A stretch of 64,000 bases of DNA from Vanilla planifolia (lineage: Eukaryota; Streptophyta; Magnoliopsida; Asparagales; Orchidaceae), in NCBI GenBank assembly GCA_023846275.1, contig CM043875.1, forward strand, positions 9,171,958-9,235,957. The letters are read 5' to 3'. Numbering within the stretch: the stretch's first letter is position 1; the number at the start of each line of letters is the position of its first letter. The notes below the pieces were generated by a model. It did no database searches. It was not told the DNA's origin and saw only the letters and a list, made by a program, of their open reading frames with translations. Below, piece by piece: positions 47,290 through 57,939 of this stretch. The position numbers and the translations under genes are program-made.

Positions 47290-47847
47290 GAAACTTTTGA
47301 TTAGCTGCACTATACATGATCGGCATGTGCACTAACCCTAGCATGTGCAAACTTGAGCATGGGGTTAGTGGCTGTGCTCATCACCCACATGGTGGAGGCC
47401 ACCATCATGACACACTTGTGCATGTGCATTGCTTATGGTGAGTGGAACCAGGGCACATGCTAAGCTCTTGCACATTAGTATGGGGCCAGATGACTCAAAA
47501 TTTATAGAATTTCAAAACTGGGCAAAGTTCAAATGCATCTTTTTTAATTGAAGTATTAATCTTTTTATAATTAAATATTATATCCCAACTTTTATATTAA
47601 GTGATGAGAAGGATGTATAAAGTAATTGAGAAGTTGAGAAATGCAAAGAGCTCTAAAAATTAGAAGTTCATGAATTCCAACTTTTGAAGGAAATCTTTTA
47701 AAAGAATTCAATCTCCTTGTAAAAAAAATATTCTTCTCCTTCTTACTTTTCTCTTCACCATTATCACTCTTTCACTTTTGCATTGCTACTTTGAAAATAT
47801 GGTTTTCTAATGAGGGCTTATGGTGAGAATGCCTCTTAAATAGTTCA
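47290..47847 (+). repeat. 5' LTR of TR-GAG2 (incomplete)
   Basis: From about 47,510 the sequence aligns with 50,080 onward (AAAATTT-TAGAATTT-AAAACT, TTAAATATTATAT, GAATTCAATC). Upstream it has the GCATGTGCA-rich type of sequence also found in the other TR-GAG LTRs, but base-by-base alignment fails. A TTTATATTAA at 47,591 stands at the TATA position. The start point is uncertain. Confidence 0.65.
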
Positions 47848-47857
47848 TATTATTTTT

Positions 47858-47869
47858 TGTAGTAGAGTG
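47858..47869 (+). other. Primer-binding site of TR-GAG2
   Basis: TGTAGTAGAGTG lies 10 bases after the LTR end, at the same offset as TGGTATCAAAAT in TR-GAG1. It is a decayed tRNA-iMet site. Confidence 0.5.
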
Positions 47870-47884
47870 TTTGATTCAATACCA

Positions 47885-49075
47885 ATGGTAAGAGCAAAGA
47901 AAAAGATAGTTGAAGAGCAAGCTATAAAAGGGAATTAGGAGATTGAAGAGTATTTAGTCATTGTGTTTGCATTAATTATTTGTCTATCAATCTTAGGGGC
48001 ATAAGTAGCTCTATTAACCTAACAAATATAAGTTTAATAGAGGTGATGTTAAAATCCTAATCCTTTCCTACAATAGATCCAAAAGAAAATCTATCAAAAA
48101 AATATTCTTAATAAGGATAATTCTTGATTAAGTAGTAATATCAAAATAGATGAAGATAAAAATAAAGATGACATTAATATCACTTTTTTAATGCATGAGA
48201 ATTAGTAGTGTCTTTTCAAGATAGATGCTATACTTGATTTGCCAAGTTATGATGAATAGTAGATGAAGAAAAATTAGTTACATGATTGGAGCAACTAGAG
48301 ACATGTTTCTCTTTAAAAAACTATTCATTATCAGATAAAATAACATATACTCAATTAAAAATAATAAGTCATGCAATAGTCTAATGGAATGTGCACCTAA
48401 GAAATGTCATAGTTATATGAGGGACTTAGAGCCAATTTAAGTAATTAATTTGATAAGACTTTTACACCATAACTTACATAAAGTAAAAGTAGATAATGTG
48501 GCATCAGTTATGACACTAACAAGGACAAATAGTGTAGATTTATAATATAAAACTTTGATGATAAATATTAAGTTTTGGAATATCTATTAAAGAGATACCG
48601 ACTTTATTAAAGTATATAATAGGTCTATATTATTCTATTACTACTAAATTATTTTTTTATTCAATATTTGAAGCAAGCTAGTATATTTGTTATGATTAAT
48701 TAAAAAAGAATGACTATAATGAGGCAAAATTCTAGGAGATCTAAGTATAAGTCTAAAAATTGGTGATAAAAAGAAGAGTATTCTTTAATAAAATATATTA
48801 TTATCACAACTAACAACATTCTTTCTATTAACAAAAATTGAAAGTACTATGATCACTACAAGAAGACAAGATGCATACAAGAAAAATGCTAGAAATTACA
48901 TAATGAATGTTTTCCAAAAGTTTTCAAGAAGAACGAAGTACTTGTTATAGTGTAGACTAAAAAGATACTTAAAACACCTCAATAAGTTGATGAAAGTTTA
49001 TCTGTTATGATGACTCTAAAGGAGATATCAAATAAAGTAAAGCAAAAAAACAATTCACTATTAAAATATAAGAAA
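47885..49075 (+). pseudogene. gag of TR-GAG2
   Basis: Start at ATGGTAAGAGCAAAGAAA. Blocks in the expected gag order: FKIDAILDLPSYDE (near 48,220), LEQLETCFSL (48,282), then a degraded HAIV/HSYMRDLEPI-type stretch, KYIIGLYYSI and then FEASYIC/SQASIFV-like frames (48,600-48,700), and a basic region around 48,710-48,900 with H-YKKTRC, where a zinc knuckle should lie. It parallels 19,988-21,060 in TR-GAG1 base for base over long stretches. Stops and frameshifts are many. Confidence 0.75.
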
Positions 49076-49659
49076 AAGCTTACTAATGTAACTATTAAAA
49101 CTAAAGCAAAAAAACCTTATATCAAAAAGTCTAGTGAAAAGGTTAGAACTAGAGACTAAACCATATCAAATATCTTATTGACTAAGCTAGATTCATAAAG
49201 ACTTTAAGGTAATAGTTGACACATCATGTAAGATGAAGTTTGTCATCACCAAAAGACTACAATGATAAGATTGTCTACAAAATGACTCTTGACTTCTATC
49301 AAATTATATTGGATAATCCATACTTATGGGATCGAGATGCCATATATTATTGACAAGCATAATGGTATCAATTCATAATGGATAGAGAAAGCTTTCTTCT
49401 GACTCGAGATAAAACTGCATTGACAAAAGTTGTTGTTGGTGCTAACTAGATGAATAGACTAGTGAGAACTTGTCGAAGATTTGTGCTATTAACAAAACCA
49501 AAGAAACCATTTAATGGGACCAGTGGAAGTCTCACCCTTCCAAAGAACATAATCAAACAAGATCTACTAGAGAACCAATTCAATAGAGAAGATTCAATGA
49601 GACTCAAATCTCAAAATAAAAAAGAAACCAATGATCTAGATCACTTCCAAGCTCATTAA
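49076..49659 (+). pseudogene. Protease and C-terminal part of TR-GAG2
   Basis: At 49,190-49,345 the translation shows KMKFVITK, then LDFYQIILDNPYLWDRDA, matching the 'VVPLD-C-VILG-PYLWDRDA-Y' end of a retropepsin-like domain in plant Gypsy gag-pol proteins. The active-site region just upstream is too decayed to call DTG. An open frame at 49,450-49,659 continues with RLVRTCRRFVLLTKPKKP and ends LENQFNREDSMRLKSQNKKE, finishing at a TAA about 25 bases inside the 3' LTR. The autonomous relatives I know of continue into RT after the RFVLL block; here the polypurine tract comes instead. TR-GAG1 has the same ending (INQFKKRFDEAQIIKRRD). Confidence 0.7.
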
Positions 49660-50436
49660 ATTGAAAATAGAAAAATTAAGGGAGGAGACAAAAACCAAAA
49701 AATAATAATGAAACACAAAGCAATAGGGTTGTGTATTGGGTCATGTGTATAGATTCATTGCACGCTCACTAGAGTGCATGCTATAATGTGCTAGTCAAGT
49801 GCTATGTATAGAGGCATGGCCTCACCATCTAGAGATCTTGTTGCCAATGGAGGAAAAGTTCCAAAAAAATTCACAAATTCTACTCACGTAAACATGGCAT
49901 TGACTTGGGCCACATGCACTACACATTATAGATAAGTGTACTAATTTTAACACAAGCAAGTGCACACTGGGGGTCAGTGCATCATGTGTATACAGCACTT
50001 GCACTCACATGTTTCTTATGTAAAGTGGAAACCATAAGCATGCAAAGCTTTTGATTTCAAGTATGGTGTTGAATGAATTAAAATTTGTAGAATTTGAAAA
50101 CTTGGTCAAAGGATAAATGCAATTAAAAAATTAAGCTTTTTGTAATTAAATATTATATTTTAACCTCTATATAAAAGGGTGAAAAGGATATATGAAGTAA
50201 TTAAAAAAACTTAAGATACTTAGTGAGCTCTAAAAATAAAAAAAAATTCATGAATTCCAATCCCTTAAAGGGAATCATCTTGAGGAATTCAATCCCTTTA
50301 TGATAAAAACACACTTCTCCTTTTCCTTCTTCATTCACTTCTTATCATTTTCATGCTTCCATTTATATTGCTACTACTTTTAAAAGAAGGCTACTAACAA
50401 GGGCTTAGGACTCCTAAAATAATATATGATACATCA
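49632..50436 (+). repeat. 3' LTR of TR-GAG2
   Basis: About 805 bp, starting TGATCTAGATC after the purine-rich AAAATAAAAAAGAAACCA and ending near GATACATCA. The first 60 bases (AAAATAGAAAAATTAAGGGAGG) match both TR-GAG1 LTRs. The 3' third matches 47,510-47,847. The minus-strand ORF at 49,822 is chance. Confidence 0.8.
50168..50176 (+). promoter_or_regulatory. TATA box in the TR-GAG2 3' LTR
   Basis: TATATAAAA with the same flanks as at 22,144 (TCTATATAAAAGG). The best preserved of the four LTR TATA boxes together with that one. Confidence 0.6.
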
Positions 50437-51560
50437 ATAAAGATTTGATGGGCCTTACCTTTCTTTGGCAAGATCAAGGTTGGAGTTGAACTCAATCTTT
50501 TTTATTAGCTCATTAAAGCTTTACTCACATTAATTAGACTAAGAAAAAGCCACAACTTTCCTTATCAACTAAGAGGTGCTATAATCTTAGAAATTTGGCA
50601 CAAATTTGATATAATAGCTTGCAAGTCCTAAGAAACTATGGATCTCAAATATTTTAACCAATCTCTTCCAATCAGGAATGGTTTAAACCTTCCTAAGATC
50701 CATTGAAACTCCCTTAACATTAGTAATTCGCCCAATGTAAACTACCAAATACAACCAAAAGGAGCACATAGAGTACTTGGCATGAAGTTGCTTACTCCTA
50801 AGCAAATCCAGCACTGATTGAAGATGCTTTACATGCTACTCCTTACTCTTAGAATACACTATACACTCATCTATAAAAATGATGACAAGGGGCTCTAGGG
50901 AAGGCTAGAAAATGTGGTTCATAGGATCCATAAATACCACATGTGCATTAGATAATCCATATAAATTCAAATGTCTTTAACAAGTCTAGAATGCCATCTT
51001 AATGACATCTTTTTCTCGAGTTTAGAATTGATGGTATCCTAATTGAAGATCAATTTTAAAGAAGGTTGAAGCACCTTATAGTTGATCTAACAATTCATCA
51101 ATCTAAGACAATGGATATTGATTCTTGACTATCACTTTGTTTAGTTCTTAGACATTGACATTCATTTCTAGATTACTATCCTTCTTTTTAATAAAAATGA
51201 TAAGGGCTCCTTAGGGTGAACCAACTATTCAAATCCTTGTTCACCAATATTGTTATTGAACATTCAACTCTTGTAATTATAATGGGGCCATATGGTAAGG
51301 TGCTTTAGTAATTGAGGTAGCACTTTGTCCCAAGTCAATAGAGAACTCAATCTCATGCTCTAGCAACAATCCTAATAAATCATTTGGGATTATGTTAATA
51401 TAATCCTACAAAATCATGATGTCCTTCAAAGCCAGTGTCTCAATTTATGTGTTTGTTACAATTGCTAGCCATGCTAAACAACCTATTCTTTTTCAAAGTA
51501 GAAACTTTACTGCATGCTAGAAAGTTATAACAAACAAAATTTAATACTTGACATAGTAGT
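50437..51560 (-). pseudogene. RNase H start and reverse transcriptase of Del-like copy D
   Basis: Read on the minus strand: GCLAWLAIVTNT (51,455), then DYINIIPNDLLGLLLEHEIE (51,345-51,405), matching 'DVFPE-LPGLPPEREIEF', APYHMAPIELQEL-type sequence (51,280), IIFIKKKDSNLEMNVNV and IDELLDQL (51,075-51,200), then FFKIDLQLGYHQF (51,025-51,065), matching 'FSKIDLRSGYHQ'. The 'CSFWL' and 'VKG--VDP' regions follow at 50,700-50,780. Unlike copies A and B, this copy keeps the RT N-terminal third. It ends at TR-GAG2 (50,436); RNase H is cut short and integrase is absent from the window. Confidence 0.85.
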
Positions 51561-52400
51561 GGAGATACAACCTTGACTAACATAGTCTACAACTATCTAA
51601 TAGAGTTGACCAAGAACTTGATTGTGATTCTAAGGTGCTAATTTGTAGGAATTCTATTCACCATCTAATGTTCATCAAGTAATTTGGAGTATCCCACTGA
51701 AGTGTTGATACAACCCATGCTATCTATAATTTCTTATAAGAGTGATGCCTAAAAGATTTCCATAGTGGCCTTGATTGATTTTACATTATTGATGTACCAA
51801 TATAATTGATGCACATAAAGGACATTTGTGACTAGCTTGATATGAAGAAATAACGTATTACTTAAAGGGAACTATCATAACAAATAATTCATGAATGGTT
51901 TGGTTAAAAATCAAACTAGACTCATTGAAGAACCAACCACACTTATAAGTAATTATGCCTCAATGGAATATTTTTATCAATTTAGTGTATTGTCATATCT
52001 ATACGACACTAAAATAATAGCATGTCAAACATATCCAATTAATTAGCATCGGGTAGTGTACTTAGATGATGATAGCCTTGATGTGTAGTAAGGTATCATG
52101 TCATACAAAGATGAATATCACATTCTTATGATGTACAAATGACTCATGTGTACCATCATATTTGTTTGATTTATGATAGAGAATGGCCATATATGTGTGA
52201 CACATAGCCATGATGAAAGTGTGACATATCCATACGATGTTTCAGATCATTATAACCAAATCATAAGCCTATCATATTTTCTAACGATGTTCATTGTACT
52301 TGACTAATGCAACTAAAATGGTTTTTCCTTGAAATAGGTTGAGTGGTCACACTATATGACAAAAAAAGATGTACGAAATGATGAGCTTGCAAAAAGTTGT
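51561..52400. other. Unassigned stretch between Gypsy RT and the LINE
   Basis: The part 51,570-51,760 has long open minus-strand pieces (SMGCINTSVGYSKLLDEH) that I do not recognise. The part 51,970-52,290 is full of TACGACAC / CATACGATG / GTGACACA words like those in LTR3 and LTR4. It may hold a piece of the Gypsy protease-RT linker, the LINE 3' untranslated region and another small insert, but I cannot place the borders. Confidence 0.4.
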
Positions 52401-52689
52401 CATTCGATCGATTGGAGGAGACAATTATAGAACTTGAAGGAGACTAACAAAATAGTTAATCGAGACTTGTAAGATGTCCCACCTCATCTTATATGATTTT
52501 GTGCAAATTTTGTAAACGTGTACTAACCTGTAGTTGTTGGATACATCCATTGACACAGGTCTGGCCTAATGACCATGTAATGATAGTTCATCTACTTAAT
52601 TAAGAAGGAATTGATTAAACATCTTTCTTATAATCTCTATACATATATGAAGGCATCTCACCTCATTGAACTTACTTAAGGCTTTACAA

Positions 52690-53140
52690 ACTTTTAGATT
52701 TTTGTTTCTTATCTAGTACCTCAGAATAAAGATGGCTACTAGCCAATTGAGCTAATTGATTGGCCACAACATTTCTTTCTCTAAATATGTGCTTAAATTG
52801 AATTGTCTTGAAATAGGACTGATTGATTTGATTTAGTAGACTTAGCATATGCTAAGAGAGTCCCATGCTGCCCTCGATCATTACATGTATTATTTTACAG
52901 TTTCTACAAAGATATTCTATGAGCCTAGATTGTCACATAATTTTAATCCAAATAGTATACCCATATATTCAACTTTGATCTTTGTTTTAGACCATGTGTA
53001 TATCAAAATTCTTTGATAGCATTACTTGAATGGTCTCTGGTCATTCAACCAAATCCAACTAGGTCGAGTTTCCTCTTGTAGAACCATTTATATTTAATTT
53101 AGCAAAGTCTATTAGCAGGGGGTTGCATTGTAGAACTTTT
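52690..53140 (-). pseudogene. RNase H domain of the LINE
   Basis: The minus strand reads LNINGSTRGNSTWLDLVE (about 53,045-53,100), matching 'LN-DGA--GNPG', then KVEYMGILFGLKLCDNLGS (about 52,910-52,970) and IFVETVK, matching 'AE--AL--GL-LA---G---I-VE-D', and NVVANQLAQLASSHLY (about 52,725-52,775), matching 'N-VAD-LAKLA'. These are the three classical blocks of a plant-type RNase H-like domain in the right order. Stops interrupt it, and the second acidic position reads V instead of D. Confidence 0.85.
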
Positions 53141-53380
53141 GTGCTTTTGCATTTGATTTATAAAATGGAGGAATTTGCCCATATTTTACCAATTAAACAT
53201 TTAATGAGTTCTTTGAATTATTGGATTGAATTTAAAAATAGCATAACTATGGTATTGAACTTTATTTGTTAAGGTACTCATCGTGATTATTTGCTCATCA
53301 ATTTAGAATTGTAAGATTTTCTGATATTCTAGCATATAAGAGATAGAAGGACCCAGATACTTCAATAGCTACTAAGTTTG

Positions 53381-53608
53381 TCAAACCATAATTCCATGAA
53401 GCATTTGATAGATGGTGTCTTGTTGGATTTGTCTAATGGCATACTTCAATGCAAAGTGATTCCATAATTGTGCAGACCTTAGATATTCAACAAAAGCATA
53501 AATTTGAGAGTCACCACATGTGCAAAAAAGACATTTATCTACAAATTGAAACATCATTTTCCTCAAGTTCTTAAGAAAATGTGGTAAGTTATTTATAAGC
53601 CTCCACAT
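53381..53608 (-). pseudogene. Zinc-binding (zf-RVT-like) region of LINE ORF2
   Basis: A 75-codon open stretch with CLFCTCGDSQIYAFVEYLRS followed by AQLWNHFA, matching 'C-LC---ES--HLF--C--A--LW--' of the zf-RVT domain located between RT and RNase H in plant LINEs. The histidine and third cysteine are changed (A and Y), so it would no longer bind zinc. Confidence 0.8.
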
Positions 53609-54049
53609 TAGTAAGAAAGTTTTGGAATATAAGAAATTGCTCTAGATTATTTTGTTTGACTTTTGAATATTTCTTTATTTTTAAGCTTGTCCTAAGTTGA
53701 ATTAATAGTGACTTTTCCTTCATTGGTGAGAGATGAATGAGTATAGTGACTATTTTTTATGTTTTTTATAAATTGCAAAACAATGGGCATTATTTTCTGT
53801 ATATAGTTTCATGTAGAGGAGCTTGATCTACCATGCTTTCTAGTGAGTTATTTGGCCCTTATGTATCTTGCCTAAAGTGTGTTAGACGTGTGGACCTTCT
53901 AACAAAGCTTGGCACTATATGCTTTCTTAAGTTTCTTTAATTTCTTAACCCTCAATCCCTTTTTTTGAGGGAAGCTAATCTTTTTGCAATTCGCCTAATG
54001 TAACTTGATCATTAATCATAGTCTCCCCAAAGGAAACCATTCATCACAT

Positions 54050-55300
54050 GATCAATTATGCTTATCATCCTAATAAGATGACAAGGCATACTTAAAGTGT
54101 GGAGTGGGATTGATTGGAGAATATGCTTGATCAGTACTTGCTTACCTAATTTCATCTTCTAGCTAGCAATATTCTTATGAATTTTGTCAATTATGCTGTA
54201 AATGAATAGCCTTATTCTTACCTTTGAACAAGGAACTTCTTATGTAAGGTATTGGGAGGTATTGTCTTTTAAATCCTAATAACTCCTTGATGTTGTTCTG
54301 CTTCTTGTGCTTCATGTTTTTACTTCCAATAAAGAAGTGTTTGTGCATGTTAATATGCAAACCTAAGATATCAAAGAGCTCAATGAGAAATTTCTTAATA
54401 TTTTTAATAAAGTGTTTACCATCTTTAGAGAAGAGGATAAAGTCATTTGCAAAACCCAAATGGTTGATGGGTTGACAGCTACTTGGAGTTGCATAGTGCC
54501 TCACTTTACCTTGCATATATAGGTTGTTTAAACCTCTACTTAGTTCTTCAACTACAATCAGGATCAGTAATGAGGATAAAAGGTTTTCTTGCTTTAGATC
54601 AAGGGAAGGTTGGAAGAAACCTTTGCATTTCCTATTAATAATAGATAATAGCAAGCTTCTAATATATGTACTCATGACTTGATTAATAAATTTATTATTG
54701 AAGCTAAACTAGCATAGTACTTGACTAAGGAAATCCTAATATAGACTATTGAATGCTTTCCTAAAGTCCAACTTGATAAGATACTTGTTACCTCTAATCT
54801 TGCAGTTTACTTCATAATCTAATTCCTATGTTTGTAGGATATTTTTTGTGATTTTCTTTTCCTTAACAAAAGTTGATTGCTCCATTGAGATGAGGGAGTA
54901 GAGAAAAAACTATGGTCTTAACACCAGCAACTTAATATTTTCTCAAAATATTACAAAGGAAAATTAGTTTGAAATTATCAAATGACATTGGGCAATCCAT
55001 CTCAGGAATCAAGATTATATTAGCACTAATGAATTCTCTAAGTAATGGGCTAAAAAATAGAAAATTATCAACTTCATAAACATTAACCTAAATTATATAC
55101 AAGTAGTGCTTGTAAGAGAATCTATTAAACACATCTAGTCCTACAATCTTGAAGAATCCACTAAAAAAACAATTTGTTATATTTTCTCCTTGGAAGTTGG
55201 CTAAATTAGCTTTTGATTATTTTTCAATGTGAACAAGGGTGAAATAGAGCATAGTACCTTGTCATTCTACTTATTAGAGATAGAAAACAAGTGGGAAGTG
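54050..55300 (-). pseudogene. LINE reverse transcriptase (ORF2)
   Basis: The RT would prime on nicked target DNA and copy LINE RNA. The open stretch 54,187-54,675 (162 codons) carries the palm: INRKCKGFFQPSLDLKQENLLSSLL (in part), matching 'ING---GFF-PSRGLRQGDPLSPLLF', and NHLGFANDFILFSKDGKHFI, matching 'HL-FADD-LIF'. The first aspartate of the FADD box is N here, which would abolish catalysis. Upstream, in another frame, YLIKLDFRKAFNSLY (about 54,755-54,795) matches 'LKVDFRKAYDSV-W' and keeps the first catalytic D. Stops at 54,676 and beyond break it. Confidence 0.9.
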
Positions 55301-55599
55301 AAGTAGACCACTATTGCTTTGGTAATTAAATCCTTCTTTAAGACCCAATTTCAACTTTCATCTTTATTTTTATGCATATTAAGCTTCTTATGACTTTCTT
55401 TACCATTATATTAAATAATTTTATTTTTTTTATCCCAATCTGTCAGGCACTTAGTGTCTACTTTCTAGAGCCAAAACATTTCTTCCATTTTATGTCCATG
55501 ATTATTGACCTTGAGCTTTAGTTAGTTCCAATCTTGAGTATTCATTCTAAAACTCTTGGAATTGGCTTTCCATCTCCTTAACCTACTCTTCTATCTCTT

Positions 55600-56500
55600 G
55601 TATCATCTAAAATATATTACCAAAGTGAGAGCTATTCCACTCTTTAAGGTGGGCTTTTAAATATCTTAAATTTGAAAACTAGGACCTACATTTTCGACCT
55701 AGGTATTGGAAGGCTCAAATTCTGAGAAACCATTGGAAGAACTTCTTTGCATTTAGTCCACACATTCTAGAATCTAAATTTTCTTGGAAAATATTTAAAT
55801 GTTGATGAAAAAAAAAGATCAAAAAATGGGAATGGCCTAAAGGGGCCTTATTCAACTATTAAACCACTGTGGAAGGAAACACGTTGATCCAACCTTGATT
55901 CACCATGATTCTATCTAGATGTTTCCATACAAACTTGTCTTTTTTTTCCAAACTAAGTGAACTAATTACAATGAATTTGAGCTCCTTTAGTGAACAATCA
56001 TCAATTCAAGCTATAAATTTGGTAATAGGTCCCAACATGGGAGAAGAATGACTATTATATTCTTAAAGCTTAGCATGACATTAAAATCCCCTCCTTACAA
56101 CTAAACATGAAAGACAATTGACCTCTACAATCATTCTTAAATCCTTCCAAAGATCTCTTCTACTAATAAAAGAGCTTTTTTCATCCACAAATGAGCAAAA
56201 CAACTTTTGCATACAATGCTTAATCATTATGTGTAAGCATTGTTCCTTACTTTTACTTAGGTGGCATTAGAAGTCCTGTAGCTTGAGCACCCACACTTTG
56301 TTTATGTTGCTCTCATAATAATGAAAATTTAGTCTTCTTTTGAGGATATCCATCTATCTGTTACTAGTAAATGGTTCCAATAATGTAATTAACTTTATTT
56401 GGTGCACTTTGATAATGTTATTAGGACATGAAACTATTATAGAACTAGTGACTCCCTTGATGTTCCAAATTTGGATATTATACATCATAAATTTTGTATT
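55600..56500 (-). pseudogene. LINE endonuclease domain (ORF2 N-terminus)
   Basis: An apurinic-type endonuclease would nick target DNA. The minus strand reads LFCSFVDEKSSFISRRDLW (about 56,150-56,205), matching 'Y-S-----R--LW--L', GDFNVM-type sequence degraded at about 56,070, then GPITKFIA-IDDCSLKELKF (about 55,975-56,035), matching 'F--W-DDC-L-EL---G--FTW', and DRIMVNQGWINVFPSTV (about 55,860-55,910), matching 'LDRVL-N--W---FP'. Stops and shifts occur between blocks. Confidence 0.85.
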
Positions 56501-56849
56501 TGGGATGCCCAAAGGCTTCTTCTAGTTATTATGAGGCTATTAACTTTTCTTGCATTTCTTTTATTGTAATTTTTCTTTTACTTATAGCAAGTAACCATTG
56601 TAAAGCCATTTAGATCTATCTAAAAAAGCTTAAGAGTTTGAGCACTTACCTAACATTCTCTCTAAAGTTTTTGTGTGATTAAATGCCTACTTTCTACCTA
56701 AAATACACATCATTTCTTAATTCTAAGTCAGATTGATATTGTTTATCCTTACCCTTTAGTCGCTCTCTGAATTTGATCCTACAATTATTAGATGATTCTT
56801 TGTATGATTGGGTTCTTTAGCTTTGAGCTATGGTTTAGTGATGCAATTT

Positions 56850-57717
56850 GAGGTGTTACTCATTTCTTTACTTCTTTTAGTTGTGTGATGATGCTCTTTA
56901 TTGGTTAAGCTTCTTGACCTAGCCTTTTCAATTCCTATATCTTTCCTTTGTCTTACCAATTATTTGTCATTGTTTAACCTTTGGATGTTAGTACCAGCAT
57001 CTACTATTGTTGGTAATTTCACATCACTCACTACTTCACTTGTTGGATTTATCTCAACCTCTCCACTCTATATGTTTGAAGGTCAAGAGCTTTTATCTTG
57101 CCTACACTAAGCTATCCTTATTTGCAATAGCTAAGATATTAACTAGGTAGATTTTTTTATGCAATTCTTTTCCAAAATATATTGTTACTCCTAGTATTTT
57201 TTTGGAGATTCTAGTTAATGAAGCCCTTTGGCAAGGTTGACTTATATTTAGACCCAAGCAACATAGGGCCTTGTTAAATTAAATATGGTGCCATCTATTT
57301 TAATAAGTTCCATATTATGGAAATAATTGAGAAAAGGGCTTGCATATTAAATAAGTGAATTGGAAGATGCTCTAGTGAGATCCACACTAGAACTTGTGAA
57401 GGTTTAGTATTGAGCTAAAAGCCTAGGTTCCATTAAAGGATCATTATTTGATAGTTTGCAATTTTCAAGATTCAATGCATCTATCAGCTAAGGTAGTTTG
57501 ATGTTAGGGAAAACTTCAAAAGAACGTGCCTAGTATCCAATAGCTCTATAGTGATGGATCTAATGAAACCATTTTTTTGGATTTTAGCTCATAGTACTTC
57601 CATATTTGTTCTGTTATATGAGAACTTCTTAATTAAAGTTTGTTTAAATGGAGCAACCATTTTGGAGTCATCATTATCATTGAAGACAATCATTGGTTAG
57701 CCTTTGAACATAGACAT
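56850..57717 (-). pseudogene. LINE ORF1 with DUF4283 domain
   Basis: The start codon is read at 57,717 (MSMFKG). A block MIVFNDNDDSKMVAPFKQTL follows (57,640-57,700), matching 'ITFSEEE---L--PF--ALVGKF', then a degraded ELLDTRHVLLKF (57,495-57,545), matching 'LLDNRHVLI-L', and VLVWISLEHLPIHLFNMQAL (about 57,325-57,385), matching 'VWV-LP-LPIHLF-K-AL'. This is the DUF4283 domain found in plant LINE ORF1 proteins. The CCHC knuckle expected afterwards is not readable. The plus-strand ORFs at 56,901 and 57,734 are shadows. Confidence 0.8.
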
Positions 57718-57939
57718 TATTTAATCTTAAATTGTGAGGTGGATTTTGTTAAATCAAGGTGGAGAAGTCACCTTAGTTCACCATAATGGAAGAACACATG
57801 GCCAAAACTACACAATAAGTCTACCTAATAAGAGAGAAGAGCATACCATAGAGACATTGTCCTTAAAACCCTATCAAAAAAGTCTTCTCACTCTCACTAA
57901 ATTTAAAAATATCTATCTCTATCCCACTACTCCCTCTTA

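Larger units (their letters stand above)
47290..50436 (+). mobile_element. TR-GAG2: second gag-protease-only LTR element
   Basis: Same family, orientation and plan as TR-GAG1: 5' LTR (about 47,290-47,847), primer-binding site (47,858), gag (47,885 onward), protease (about 49,080-49,440), a short C-terminal part, polypurine tract (about 49,608-49,630) and 3' LTR (49,632-50,436). About 1.8 kb of internal sequence leaves no room for RT, RNase H or integrase. The 5' LTR is shorter than the 3' LTR because its beginning is missing or too diverged. The right edge abuts minus-strand RNase H sequence, so it inserted into, or next to, the pol of a Del-like element. Confidence 0.8.
52400..57935 (-). mobile_element. 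L1-type LINE, nearly full length, decayed
   Basis: About 5.5 kb on the minus strand. In order from its 5' end (right): ORF1 with DUF4283 (57,717 down to about 56,850), then ORF2 with endonuclease (about 56,500-55,600), reverse transcriptase (about 55,300-54,050), a zf-RVT-like zinc region (53,608-53,381) and RNase H (about 53,140-52,690). It separates the protease (57,940-58,160) from the RT (up to 51,560) of Del-like copy D, so it inserted into that element. The 3' end and any poly(A) tail cannot be fixed. This order with a C-terminal RNase H is known for plant L1 LINEs. Confidence 0.85.

Noticed and set aside
54287..54475. 62-codon plus ORF
   Set aside because: Exact antisense of the LINE RT palm.
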